A stretch of DNA of 64,000 nucleotides from Legionella maioricensis. Lineage in GTDB: Bacteria; Pseudomonadota; Gammaproteobacteria; Legionellales; Legionellaceae. Below, in pieces: positions 18,700 through 27,980 of the stretch. Below the pieces are notes generated by a model, which saw only the letters and a list, made by a program, of their open reading frames with translations, did not search any database and had not been told where the DNA came from. Location: NCBI RefSeq assembly GCF_023618015.1, contig NZ_JAJKBJ010000001.1, positions 248,001 through 312,000 of the forward strand, in the 5' to 3' direction. Position 1 is the stretch's first letter, and each line of letters begins with the position of its first letter. The position numbers were made by a program, and so were the translations under genes.

Positions 18700-20436
18700 T
18701 TAAGGATGCTTGCCTATACTGTATTGTCTGTAATCCTGTTCTAAAGTTTGTTGCAATTCTTGTTTATTCTCCATGCCGATTTGATTTATTAAAGTTAAAA
18801 CATGCCTTATATGTATTGCTTTAGCTTTGGTTTTGGTCATGTAAACAACCTTATCATTATTTTCAGGATTTTGACTGGCAAGCAACAGTTCTTTTTTAGA
18901 GAGACAATGCTCAGACTCTGCTTGTTGCTCCTCATCCGGTAAAAATTTTTTTTGTTTCACCAGGCAACGCATCACCTGATAATAAGTATTTATTTCTTTA
19001 TAGGTGAGCGCCACTTCAATTTGATTATCAGGATTATAAATATCCATGGAAGGATTTCTTGAAAGAGTCGGATCATGAAGTCTCGCCAATTGATACTCAT
19101 TCTGCTCTGTAGATGAAGCCGTAAAAAAATTGCATAAGACATACATAGTAGTCATTATTGTTAATGCAGAAAAAGTTCCCATTAGCGTAAATAGAGGAAG
19201 AATTCCAGAAACACTTAATCCAATAAAAGCACTCACTCCTGCCGAGAACAAAAAACCTAAAGTAAATGCTAACCAATGCCGCAGGATGAAGTATAAGGCC
19301 GGTCGAATTAGATAATTATAGGGAATAATTGTTGAATAATAGATGATGCTTCTGCCTACAGAGTACAGCCAGAAATTGCGTGTTCTTCGTTGTGCATTCT
19401 CTTTTTCGGCATCTATATAAGTAAATTCTGTTTGAGCAAAGCCAGCATAATTTAAAAAATGATCACACAAGCTGTTTGGACCCTTCTTATCTTCAGGAGG
19501 AGTTATACGGATAATTTTCCAGTCTTTTTTCCATACTCCCAGAAGGGACACGGGATCATTGGCTTGTTCCTGAACAACAACCTCGGGCTTTTGTTCTAAC
19601 TCATCCCATTTATCATATCGACTTTTGTTCCAGGAATCGTGAAGTCCCGCCGGATTTAAAGCATCTACTCTTTTAAGATGCTTCCCTTGATGAATCGCAA
19701 GAAGCAAACTTAAAGATCCCCCAAGACTTACACCACAGACATGGACATTATCATTTTGTCTTAATAGCCATTGCTTAATTCTCTCTATACCGCTTTTGTA
19801 CAAAGATTTACCTAATGTCTCAAACCCTTTAAAATCAGTCTTAATTTGTGGTAAAAAGCCTTGTCCTGCAGGATAAGTGGTTCCCATAAAAATTAAATGC
19901 GGCTGAGCTTCCCGGTTCTGGATAGGTTCAAGCCCATAAGCAAAAACACGATCAACGTCTTGGATAAAAAAACTTTTAAAGCCTGTTGTAGGAGTCAACT
20001 CAATGGGAGTAATGTGGTATTCAACCAACTCCCATTCACCATTTATATTTTGCGGAATCTTAATTGACTCGTATGGAGTTAAATCAGAATAGGGTAATAA
20101 ACTAAGACAATTACTTAAATAAAGCTGAACCTGCTCACTTTGTTCCGCATTTAACTTTTTCCCTTGTAATTGAGTAAATAATAACTCGAACCCCTCTTGA
20201 AAAGCGAAACGTAGTTCTTTTAATAACTGAGGAGCCCGATTAACAAAAACTGCTTTTAAAACAGGCCAGGATAATAATTGAGTCCAGGATTCAGACGGCC
20301 ATCCCATCATCAATAAACGCAGCGCATTGCGCGCAATGATTGGAGCATGATCCGCTGGAGCAATGTGTTCCAGCGATTCAAACTCTGAATTAGCAACAAA
20401 TTTTAAATCCAGCCCGCCCTTAAAAGTATCAGTCAT
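18700..20436 (-). CDS. Alpha/beta hydrolase-fold membrane protein, candidate Dot/Icm effector
   Basis: 578 residues from the ATG at 20436, which has GGGAAG five bases upstream; a TTG four codons earlier lies within this leader. The N-terminal 150 residues are helical and unrecognised. An alpha/beta-hydrolase core follows, with HLIFMGTTYPAGQGF and a nucleophile elbow VCGVSLGG (Ser about 237). Two or three hydrophobic helices lie at about 365-440, then a charged, Glu/Gln-rich tail. A lipase or esterase inserted in a membrane is the simplest reading. There is no signal peptide, and the hydrophilic acidic C-terminus plus position beside an NTPDase suggest a translocated substrate, but this is inference. 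The GST stop is 20 bases upstream. Confidence 0.6.
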   Translation of the reverse strand: MTDTFKGGLDLKFVANSEFESLEHIAPADHAPIIARNALRLLMMGWPSESWTQLLSWPVLKAVFVNRAPQLLKELRFAFQEGFELLFTQLQGKKLNAEQSEQVQLYLSNCLSLLPYSDLTPYESIKIPQNINGEWELVEYHITPIELTPTTGFKSFFIQDVDRVFAYGLEPIQNREAQPHLIFMGTTYPAGQGFLPQIKTDFKGFETLGKSLYKSGIERIKQWLLRQNDNVHVCGVSLGGSLSLLLAIHQGKHLKRVDALNPAGLHDSWNKSRYDKWDELEQKPEVVVQEQANDPVSLLGVWKKDWKIIRITPPEDKKGPNSLCDHFLNYAGFAQTEFTYIDAEKENAQRRTRNFWLYSVGRSIIYYSTIIPYNYLIRPALYFILRHWLAFTLGFLFSAGVSAFIGLSVSGILPLFTLMGTFSALTIMTTMYVLCNFFTASSTEQNEYQLARLHDPTLSRNPSMDIYNPDNQIEVALTYKEINTYYQVMRCLVKQKKFLPDEEQQAESEHCLSKKELLLASQNPENNDKVVYMTKTKAKAIHIRHVLTLINQIGMENKQELQQTLEQDYRQYSIGKHP

Positions 20437-20455
20437 CAGGCTTCCCAATTGGTGC

Positions 20456-21061
20456 TTATAATTGTTCCTGTTGTAAAGATTTAATTACCGCAGGCCGTGT
20501 TTGGACTTGTGTCATAAACTGCCCTAAATTTTTATAGGCGGATAAGTCCATTTTAAAATAATGAGCCCATCGTAACATCACAAATAAATAGGCATCAGGT
20601 AAGGTAAAATGGTCCCCCATAAAATAAGAACCTTTTGTCAAACGCTCATTAATATAGGCAAATCGTGCCATAATCATTGGGGTTAAAACCTTGGTTTTTA
20701 CTTCCTCAGGGAGTGTTGGATTAAAAAACATACCCATAGATTTATGCAGTTCTGTAGAAATATAATTTAACCATTCCAAAGTACGATAACGTTTAAAATC
20801 ACCCACTGGAGCCAAAAGTTTTTGACCAGACGTAGTATCTGCCAGATATTGCAAAATGACCTGATTTTCAGTGAGTACTTCACCATTATCAAGACGAATG
20901 GCAGGAACAGCTCCCTTGGAATTAATGGTCAGAAAATCGTCGCCACTCATCGTTTTTTTGGTTCTTAAATCCACTTCCACATCTTGAAAGTCGAGATTTA
21001 ATTCATTGAGAATAATACGAACTACCAGGGAACATGCTGATTTACAATAATAAAATTTCAT
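20456..21061 (-). CDS. Beta-class glutathione S-transferase
   Basis: 201 residues with the GST N-domain (MKFYYCKSACSLVVR, Cys10 at the beta-class active-site position) and the helical C-domain (GSYFMGDHFTLPDAYLFVMLRWA). The motif AVPAIRLDNGEVLTENQVIL carries the cis-Pro and the Glu/Asn that hold glutathione. It should act in the cytosol on electrophiles or peroxides. ATG 21061 is preferred because GGAG lies six bases upstream; the GTG two codons earlier sits inside that ribosome site. The membrane hydrolase follows after about 20 bases, so the two are likely co-transcribed. Confidence 0.87.
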   Translation of the reverse strand: MKFYYCKSACSLVVRIILNELNLDFQDVEVDLRTKKTMSGDDFLTINSKGAVPAIRLDNGEVLTENQVILQYLADTTSGQKLLAPVGDFKRYRTLEWLNYISTELHKSMGMFFNPTLPEEVKTKVLTPMIMARFAYINERLTKGSYFMGDHFTLPDAYLFVMLRWAHYFKMDLSAYKNLGQFMTQVQTRPAVIKSLQQEQL

Positions 21062-21272
21062 AATCACTCCGTTGTTTAATCCGGTTAATCCTCTTTTGAT
21101 TCACTATACCATGCATCAAATACATTTTTAAGGCAATAATTATTCTGAGTTCTTATTAAGTTTGTTACTCCATTATTTTGACCACTCTCATTTAAGTAAC
21201 TCTAATATCATTCGATGATTTATCTTATTTGTAAGGTACTTATCGAGTTATATTTTAAATGAGCGCGGACTT

Positions 21273-22280
21273 TCAATTCATTTCGTAATTATTAAATTGG
21301 GCTCTTTCTAAATCCTGTTCAATTTCAGTAATCAACCGGCTTGTTGCAGACTGTCTTGTAAAAAAATAATCCCAAAAATATTTTTCCCTTAGTCCATTTA
21401 AGATGGATTCATTAGCTTGCTTCCAGCTCTGAATACTAAATAACAACTCGTCTAAAGTCAGATCTTTTTGTGGGCCAGTAATCTCGGTGTATAAATCCTT
21501 AAGGCACTGAAATTTATTTTGAGTTTTTACTGAATGAGGATCAATCAACAACACACGCTCCATGCGCGCGTACAATTTAGTCATCACGCTTCTTTTCTCT
21601 TCACTCAAATCAGGATAAGCGGCAGGAGAAGGAGGTAAAACGTAAAAAGGGAGTTCTGCGCTGGGCTGACCGTAATCCAGTCGGGTTTGATAAGGTAAAT
21701 CTCTTAAAAAACTGCTCGAAACTAATGAGGAGATAGGCGTATGCTGGACTTCCTCGATCAGTTTTATAGCGGTATGCCGACAGGTGTTATTGATACTTAC
21801 TTCACTCGCACTGTCTGCTATATCACCTGAGTTCGTTTGGGGAGTGAAAATTAACTCACGAGTCAGTTTTAAATGAACCTTACCCTGCTTTTCGGCAATG
21901 GGTTTATAACATTTGTATTTATTGTCATCAGTTTGCAAGCTCTCTAGGTGCTGAATGAATTCCAAATAATGCTGATAGCTGAGATCATAGGCTTGATAAC
22001 TAATAGGAATTTCGCCCTTAGTTTCTCGAGAAAGTCGTTCGTCCATAATTTTGGCTCTGGAACTCGAAAATAAGGCATTACACAATCGCCTGTTGGTATC
22101 GCAATAGCCACGGTCTTTAGGATTTTGAGGAACATCAAAGAACTTACCAACGCGACAAAGCAACTGAGTTACCTGATTTTGATCATAAATACCGAGCATC
22201 AAAAAAGAATGTTTACCCTGTTTGCAGATAGCAATAAAAAAATGGTCTTTGTCTTTGTCAATGCTAATAGTTTTTTTCAT
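21273..22280 (-). CDS. Unknown protein, candidate Dot/Icm effector
   Basis: 335 residues with no signal peptide, no membrane helix and no family I recognise. The N-terminal 60 residues (HFFIAICKQGKHSFLMLGIYD) look like a compact beta domain with conserved-looking His and Cys residues; a second patch is NNTCRHTAIKLIEEV near residue 165. Cys and His in both patches could form a catalytic or metal site, but this is only a visual guess. The C-terminal third is helical and charged. It is a single gene flanked by repeat-bearing gaps and next to secreted or host-directed genes, a common setting for Legionella effectors. Confidence 0.5.
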   Translation of the reverse strand: MKKTISIDKDKDHFFIAICKQGKHSFLMLGIYDQNQVTQLLCRVGKFFDVPQNPKDRGYCDTNRRLCNALFSSSRAKIMDERLSRETKGEIPISYQAYDLSYQHYLEFIQHLESLQTDDNKYKCYKPIAEKQGKVHLKLTRELIFTPQTNSGDIADSASEVSINNTCRHTAIKLIEEVQHTPISSLVSSSFLRDLPYQTRLDYGQPSAELPFYVLPPSPAAYPDLSEEKRSVMTKLYARMERVLLIDPHSVKTQNKFQCLKDLYTEITGPQKDLTLDELLFSIQSWKQANESILNGLREKYFWDYFFTRQSATSRLITEIEQDLERAQFNNYEMN

Positions 22281-22394
22281 GTCATAGTATCAATGTAAAA
22301 TTATTAAGCATTATATACTTAAGACATTAAAAATGTCATGAAAATCATTCCAAATTGTAATTTATTTGATCATTTGGTTGATAAAAAAAGGGAC

Positions 22395-22577
22395 TGAAAC
22401 CTGACTGCAAGCAGCTGTTTTTGATCACTTCTGCCTACTCCTCGCGGCTTGTCCGCGGGATCCAATGTTTTAGTGTAGATATTCTGGATCCCGCGAACAA
22501 GCCGCGGGACACTGAGTAGAGTTGGGCTAAGTTTTAAGAGATGTACATAAGATTCAGCTGCTTGCAGTCAGGTTTCA
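22395..22577. repeat. Nested inverted repeat (outer 23-base perfect arms, inner GCGG hairpin)
   Basis: The outer arms at 22395-22417 and 22555-22577 are perfect reverse complements (TGAAACCTGACTGCAAGCAG... and its complement). They enclose an inner palindrome at about 22439-22513 whose arms are CTCGCGGCTTGTCCGCGGGA and the complement-type GATCCCGCGAACAAGCCGCG. The inner hairpin is a dispersed element found elsewhere in the window, while the outer arms are not. The whole is 183 bases with no reading frame and fills most of the 22281-22619 gap. Confidence 0.9.
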
Positions 22578-22619
22578 ACTACAAGCGGCTAAGCACACCT
22601 AAAACCAGCTCGCAAACGA

Positions 22620-23885
22620 TTAATTTTTACAACGTAATTCGGGATTTTGCTGCATAACCAACTGGTATAATTTCTGATTGGCATCATGAATATGATCACC
22701 TATCCTCGATTTTTGCTCCCCCTCCCCGCCTTTACTATTCAAAGCAACGACAGTAGTTACATCATTACATGGACTCCAAAGATACATGACCCGAAATCCC
22801 AGTGTGCTGCCTTCATAAAACCAAAAAGACTGTTTCAATTGCTTATCATAGATAGCCGCAACCCCCAAACCAAATCCTTTCGGGTCTTTTTCAGAGACGC
22901 CAGCGATAGGCTTTCCAGTTTCTGTAGAAACCAATCCCTCTAATTCAGTCAAGGCTCGTTCTCTGTATTGCGGTATAATTAAGGTCCCGTGGTAAAGCAA
23001 TTGTACCCATCGGGCCACATTATCAGTATTTGCAACAAGGGCGCCGGCCGCTCCCGCCCAGGATAAATCATTAGTGATGGTATCCACTGATTTTTGGGTT
23101 TTTTGATCATAAAAATACCCATGCACTCTTCGATTTAATAAGTTTTTTGCCACCTCAGCACCATCAGGTCCGGCAGGATAAAAGGTATCCTTCAGATAGT
23201 TTTGCTGATTCAGGATGCGCTGTTTTAATTGATTCTCATAAGTATCATTTGTCACTTTTTCAATAACCATATCCGCAAGAATGTAATTAGAATTGCAATA
23301 TTCGTAACGCTTATTTTTATTAATCTTAAGCGGGCGCTCCGGATGAGCGTAAGTCAATAACTCTTCCTTAGTCCATACATGGCTCATATCTCCATATAAT
23401 TTCTTATCAAATACGTCATCCTCTGAGTAATTGGGAATACCACTGGTCATATTCAATAACTGCCGCAAAGTAACGTCTTTCCATTGAGTATACTGGGGCA
23501 ACCATTTACCCAAAGGATCCTCCAGGGATAATTTACCTTCTGTTTGTAACTGCAAAAGAATCAAGGAAGTAAATGATTTAGTAATACTGCCAATATCAAA
23601 CAAGTTATTGGGAGTAATTAATTGGTTCAATGGCGAAACGCCCATAGTTCCTGTAACTACTGTTTTGATATCGTTTGGGTCAATATGCTTGTCGCGTGGA
23701 ATTAACACAGAGGCGGAAACAGCAGTGAATTTTTCTTTTTTATTATAGGTCTTATAGTAATCATCCACTACTTTCTGCATGTTTTGAGTTAATAAGCTAT
23801 CAGCAGAGTCGGAATGTACATAATGGGCTGGAAAGAGGAGTAAAGCGGCTAAACTCAGACGAAATAAATTTTTATTGATTATCAT
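22620..23885 (-). CDS. Exported beta-lactamase-family serine hydrolase
   Basis: 421 residues with a signal peptide (about 1-25, ending HYVHS). The serine-hydrolase motifs are SxxK as Ser100-I-T-Lys103 in FDIGSITKSFTS, and YxN as Y196-C-N198 in EYCNSNYILAD. The third motif region near WFYEGSTLGFRV lacks the usual KTG. This is the class C beta-lactamase/DD-peptidase/esterase group (PF00144). Members include peptidoglycan peptidases and esterases; true antibiotic resistance cannot be inferred. It should act in the periplasm or be secreted. Confidence 0.85.
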   Translation of the reverse strand: MIINKNLFRLSLAALLLFPAHYVHSDSADSLLTQNMQKVVDDYYKTYNKKEKFTAVSASVLIPRDKHIDPNDIKTVVTGTMGVSPLNQLITPNNLFDIGSITKSFTSLILLQLQTEGKLSLEDPLGKWLPQYTQWKDVTLRQLLNMTSGIPNYSEDDVFDKKLYGDMSHVWTKEELLTYAHPERPLKINKNKRYEYCNSNYILADMVIEKVTNDTYENQLKQRILNQQNYLKDTFYPAGPDGAEVAKNLLNRRVHGYFYDQKTQKSVDTITNDLSWAGAAGALVANTDNVARWVQLLYHGTLIIPQYRERALTELEGLVSTETGKPIAGVSEKDPKGFGLGVAAIYDKQLKQSFWFYEGSTLGFRVMYLWSPCNDVTTVVALNSKGGEGEQKSRIGDHIHDANQKLYQLVMQQNPELRCKN

Positions 23886-24050
23886 ATTATATCCAAAAAT
23901 CCCTCAGGATAATTATAATTAGAACTTCATGTTATCCTGAATTAAGCAGCTATTACCACTACTTTTATTTCAGGGTTAGCGAGAGATTTTCTGGGATGGG
24001 CGCCGTGCTGCATTCAGGAGAACTATCGCTAAGGCTCGAGATAAATGGAG

Positions 24051-24083
24051 TCCATCGCTCAGGAATAAACCACAGAGCGATGG
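24051..24083 (-). terminator. Weak hairpin downstream of gltX
   Basis: Nine-base arms CCATCGCTC and GAGCGATGG with a 14-base loop lie 20-50 bases past the gltX stop. No clear T-run follows on the leftward strand, so if it ends transcription it is a weak or factor-assisted site. The rest of the 23886-24104 gap shows no gene. Confidence 0.35.
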
Positions 24084-24104
24084 TAAATTAAGCGGGCACA
24101 CATC

Positions 24105-25517
24105 TTATTGTGCGCTGGCTCTAATTCTTATTTTCTCCAACGCATTTTCCAGACGACTTAAAACTCTTTGTTTTCCTAATAGGAAAAGGGTCATATCTAT
24201 TGATGGAGACATACTTGAGCCGGTTACCGCTACACGCAAAGGCTGGGCAATTTTACCCATATTAATATCGAAGGCAGCACTGACTTCATTGATACATTCT
24301 TGTATCGCATCGTTTTGCCAATCATCAAGCTTTTGCAAATGTTCATACAGTGCCGTTAGAGGTTCTAAAATCACGGGGCGTAAGTGTTTTTTTACAGCAT
24401 CCTCATCATACTCAACAGCATCAGTGTAAAAATATTGGCTCATCTGGCACATTTCATCCAGAGTTTTACATCGTTCAGCCTGAGTCGTCACCAAATCCTT
24501 GAGCGCAGGCCCTTTACTCAGATCGATACCCGCTTTTTCAAAGTGCCAGCGCAAAGCCTTGGCCACAGACTCTGGCGAGTCACTTTTTTGATAATGCTGA
24601 TTCAACCAATATAATTTGTCGTAATTAAAGCTTGAAACACCCCTGCTTACATGGTTCAAATCGAAGCTCGCTATCATTTCCTCTACGCTGAAAATTTCCT
24701 GATCGCCGTGTGACCACCCCAAACGGACTAAATAATTTAACAAAGCATGGGGCAAAATCCCTAGCTCTTTAAATTGCAGCACACTCACCGCCCCATGTCT
24801 TTTTGACAAACGTTTCCCATCATCACCGAGAATCATGGGTAAATGAGCAAACACCGGAATGGGGGCATTTAAAGCTTTAAATAAGTTAATTTGCCTTGGC
24901 GTATTATTAATATGATCATCTCCACGAATAACGTGAGTAATCTGCATATCCAAATCATCAATAACCACAGCAAAATTATAGGTAGGATGACCATCAGAAC
25001 GAACGAGAATCAAATCATCCAATTCGCTATTTTCTACATGAATATCCCCATAGACCTCATCCCGGAAGGAAACTACCCCAGTATCAGGATTTTTAAAGCG
25101 AATGACGTAAGGCTTGTCGGTTAAAGGCAGATTTTTATTTCGGCAATGGCCATCATAACGCGGTTTTTCCTTAGCGGCCAACTGCGCTTCTCGTAAAGAC
25201 TCCAGGCGCTCTTTACTGCATTCGCATCGATAAGCCTTACCTTCAGCTAAAAATTTCAGCGCAACCTCATTGTATCTATCGTACCGATCCGTTTGATAAA
25301 AAGGTCCCTCATCACTCTCCAAGCCCAACCAGGCCATTCCATCCAGAATCGCTTGAACGGATTCCTGAGTAGATCGCTCTCTATCAGTATCCTCTATACG
25401 AAGAATAAAATGTCCTTGGTGACGTTTAGCATAAAGCCATGAAAATAAAGCAGTCCGCACGCCTCCCACATGTAAAAGGCCAGTGGGGCTTGGTGCAAAT
25501 CGAGTTCTGACAGTCAT
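24105..25517 (-). CDS. gltX: Glutamyl-tRNA synthetase
   Basis: A 470-residue class I synthetase of normal size that charges tRNA-Glu. The HIGH motif is present as GLLHVGG in RFAPSPTGLLHVGGVRTALF at the N-terminus, and the KMSKS motif as KRLSKRHG near residue 240. The anticodon-binding helical domain forms the C-terminal part. ATG 25517 is chosen because GGAAG stands seven bases upstream and the family starts right before TVRTRFAPSPTG. A longer reading frame of 33 extra codons upstream is not family-like. It is divergent from letS. Confidence 0.96.
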   Translation of the reverse strand: MTVRTRFAPSPTGLLHVGGVRTALFSWLYAKRHQGHFILRIEDTDRERSTQESVQAILDGMAWLGLESDEGPFYQTDRYDRYNEVALKFLAEGKAYRCECSKERLESLREAQLAAKEKPRYDGHCRNKNLPLTDKPYVIRFKNPDTGVVSFRDEVYGDIHVENSELDDLILVRSDGHPTYNFAVVIDDLDMQITHVIRGDDHINNTPRQINLFKALNAPIPVFAHLPMILGDDGKRLSKRHGAVSVLQFKELGILPHALLNYLVRLGWSHGDQEIFSVEEMIASFDLNHVSRGVSSFNYDKLYWLNQHYQKSDSPESVAKALRWHFEKAGIDLSKGPALKDLVTTQAERCKTLDEMCQMSQYFYTDAVEYDEDAVKKHLRPVILEPLTALYEHLQKLDDWQNDAIQECINEVSAAFDINMGKIAQPLRVAVTGSSMSPSIDMTLFLLGKQRVLSRLENALEKIRIRASAQ

Positions 25518-25790
25518 AATATCTTCCATTGTAAGGAATAAAATAATCGGGCTATAATAGCCCACTTTACCGGCAACGCAAAGATTCAACTGCTGAATTA
25601 GACACCACAAATTCATAACTCATACCTATTAGTACCTGGATTGATGCGAGATTGAATGATCTTCTTGCATAAAAGCGCATGTACTTGTTACTTTTGCGAT
25701 TGAAGAACGGGGTACTATCGCGATAAGATGGGGTGCCAAGGGGTATAGGTTTATGAATTTACAGTACCTTAGCATAATCCGGGAGTTATC

Positions 25791-27980
25791 TTGAAAAGTA
25801 TTGGTATAAAATATCAGCTCAGAATCACTACTCTTATTCCAGCTTTTCTAGTAGCCTTACTTTTTGCGGTCTTTTATAACGGCCAATTTGGTAAAGACTT
25901 GAAGCAGCATATGTCTCGTTTAGGTGAAGCTTATATTCGCCAATTATTACCTGCTGCCCAGTATGCTATGCTCCGCAATGACACCCGTACACTACAAGGT
26001 TTAATCAATGCCTCCACCATTAATCCAGAAGTAAAAGCTTTAGCTTTTTACAATTCCAGCGGACAATTACTTGCTTATCGCGGTGGAAAACATTCTATTC
26101 ATAAACCGTTTAATCCGCCGGATTTTACGGGTGACTATATTGAAAGCAGACAAATCAATCCTTTTACCATTAATTTTATAGCGCCCATTACCATCCCTAA
26201 ATTTAACCTCTATTCCAATACTTCATTTGTCAGAACTTTAAGCCCCTCTGCTTTTCAGGCCGACGATATTTTAGGTTGGTTGTCGATTGATATAGACACT
26301 CAATCCATGCTGATAAAACGATATCAAATGATGATAGTCACTATTTTCATTACCTTATTCGGTTTATTAATGGGATTAACCATCCATTATTTTCTATCCA
26401 AACAGATTTATGTGCCACTCGCACGTTTACGACGCAGCATGAAACAAATTTTACGTAACGAATTCGAAACAGAAATACGGGTTTCCAGTAAAGGGGAATT
26501 AGGTGTTATTGAAAAAGGTTGTGCTCATTTACAGAAACAATATTTAAGTACCATTCGTGATCTCAATCAGCATATTGAAACAGCTACCGAAGATTTGCAG
26601 CAAAGCCTCGAACTTCTGGAGGAAAAAAACATTGAGCTGTCACTTGATAAGAAAAAAAGTGAAGAAAAAAGCCGTCAGAAATCAGAATTTATCGCCAATA
26701 TGAGCCATGAAATTCGTACGCCTATGAACGGTGTTATAGGATTTACTAATGTGTTACTGGAAAGTAAATTAGATCCCTTACAATTGGACTATGTTAAAAC
26801 GATTAAATTATCCGCTCAGGATCTCTTGGGAATTATCAATGACATTCTTGATTTCTCTAAAATAGATGCAGGCAAATTACATTTAGATTGTATTCCACTG
26901 GATATCCGCGGATGTATTGATGAAGTATTGGCACTTGCCAGCCCTAACGCCCATAAAAAAGGCATAGATTTAATTCCCATCACCGAGGTTAATGTACCTA
27001 AAACGGTTTTAGGCGATCCGTTTAGGATTAAACAAATTATCAGCAACCTGATCACTAACGCCGTAAAATTTACTGACCACGGATATGTTTTAATACGTAC
27101 TAAAATCGAACAAGACACGGAGAAAGATTACACTCTATGTATCACTATTATTGATACAGGTATTGGTATTTCCCCAGAGGATCAAAATAAATTATTTACT
27201 GCCTTTAACCAGGCTGATACCAGCATTACTCGCCGCTACGGAGGCTCAGGTCTGGGTTTGGTCATATGCAAAAAACTCTGTGAGGAAATGCAAGGACGTC
27301 TAAACCTTACCAGCGAATTAAATAAAGGCTCTACCTTTACCGCTCGGATTAAAGTAGAAAAGCTGATGGCCTATGAAATAGAAAAAAATCAAACCCATCG
27401 ATTTGCTCATTTAAAAATACTCTGTTTTGATGATAATTCTTTGCATTTGGAAGCTTTATGTAACGGGTTAGGATACTGGGGAATGGAATGTATCGCCGTG
27501 AGTTCATTCAATAAACTTGCCAAAACATTAAGCAAAAATAAAGACTGTAAGATAGCATTTATTAATGTAAATCAAGGCTGTGAACAACAAGTTGCCGAAC
27601 TTATAGCAACACATAAACATATGCCTTTTGTATTAATTTCCAAATGGCCAATCAATAATTATGAGGCACTTGGAGCTCAGGGCTGCTTGTATAAGCCCAT
27701 TAGTATTCAAAAACTTCAGGATCTCATCGAGTCAATAAATAACGAAAATTTTTCTGAGAAAATAATCAACCACGAGTTAGACAGTTTACGAGAGCAACTA
27801 CGCTTTCTCTATCCTGAGTTATTAATTGCCGAAGACAACCCAATTAATAAAATGCTCCTGAATTCTTTATTAAGTGATAATGCCAGCGTCACAGCCGTAG
27901 ACGATGGTGAAATGGCGGTAGCCGCCTGCGAAGAAAAAAATATAATCTTATTCTGTTGGATCTGCAAATGCCTAAGTTAA
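25791..27980 (+). CDS. letS: LetS/BarA/GacS-type hybrid sensor kinase, N-terminal part up to a frameshift
   Basis: Starts at TTG with GGGAG five bases upstream. It has TM1 (about 12-28), a periplasmic sensor, TM2 (about 180-200), HAMP, a coiled coil, a HisKA domain with His306 in FIANMSHEIRTPMNG, and a complete ATPase domain (TNAVKFTDHG, DTGIGISPEDQ, RRYGGSGLGLVICKK). The receiver domain begins ELLIAEDNPINKMLL. At the A7 run (27934-27940) the frame drifts and ends in FCWICKCLS just before the phospho-Asp. Adding one A restores the family sequence YNLILLDLQMPKLNG in the overlapping frame. LetS with LetA switches Legionella from replicative to transmissive phase through the RsmY/RsmZ RNAs. Confidence 0.9.
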   Translation: MKSIGIKYQLRITTLIPAFLVALLFAVFYNGQFGKDLKQHMSRLGEAYIRQLLPAAQYAMLRNDTRTLQGLINASTINPEVKALAFYNSSGQLLAYRGGKHSIHKPFNPPDFTGDYIESRQINPFTINFIAPITIPKFNLYSNTSFVRTLSPSAFQADDILGWLSIDIDTQSMLIKRYQMMIVTIFITLFGLLMGLTIHYFLSKQIYVPLARLRRSMKQILRNEFETEIRVSSKGELGVIEKGCAHLQKQYLSTIRDLNQHIETATEDLQQSLELLEEKNIELSLDKKKSEEKSRQKSEFIANMSHEIRTPMNGVIGFTNVLLESKLDPLQLDYVKTIKLSAQDLLGIINDILDFSKIDAGKLHLDCIPLDIRGCIDEVLALASPNAHKKGIDLIPITEVNVPKTVLGDPFRIKQIISNLITNAVKFTDHGYVLIRTKIEQDTEKDYTLCITIIDTGIGISPEDQNKLFTAFNQADTSITRRYGGSGLGLVICKKLCEEMQGRLNLTSELNKGSTFTARIKVEKLMAYEIEKNQTHRFAHLKILCFDDNSLHLEALCNGLGYWGMECIAVSSFNKLAKTLSKNKDCKIAFINVNQGCEQQVAELIATHKHMPFVLISKWPINNYEALGAQGCLYKPISIQKLQDLIESINNENFSEKIINHELDSLREQLRFLYPELLIAEDNPINKMLLNSLLSDNASVTAVDDGEMAVAACEEKNIILFCWICKCLS

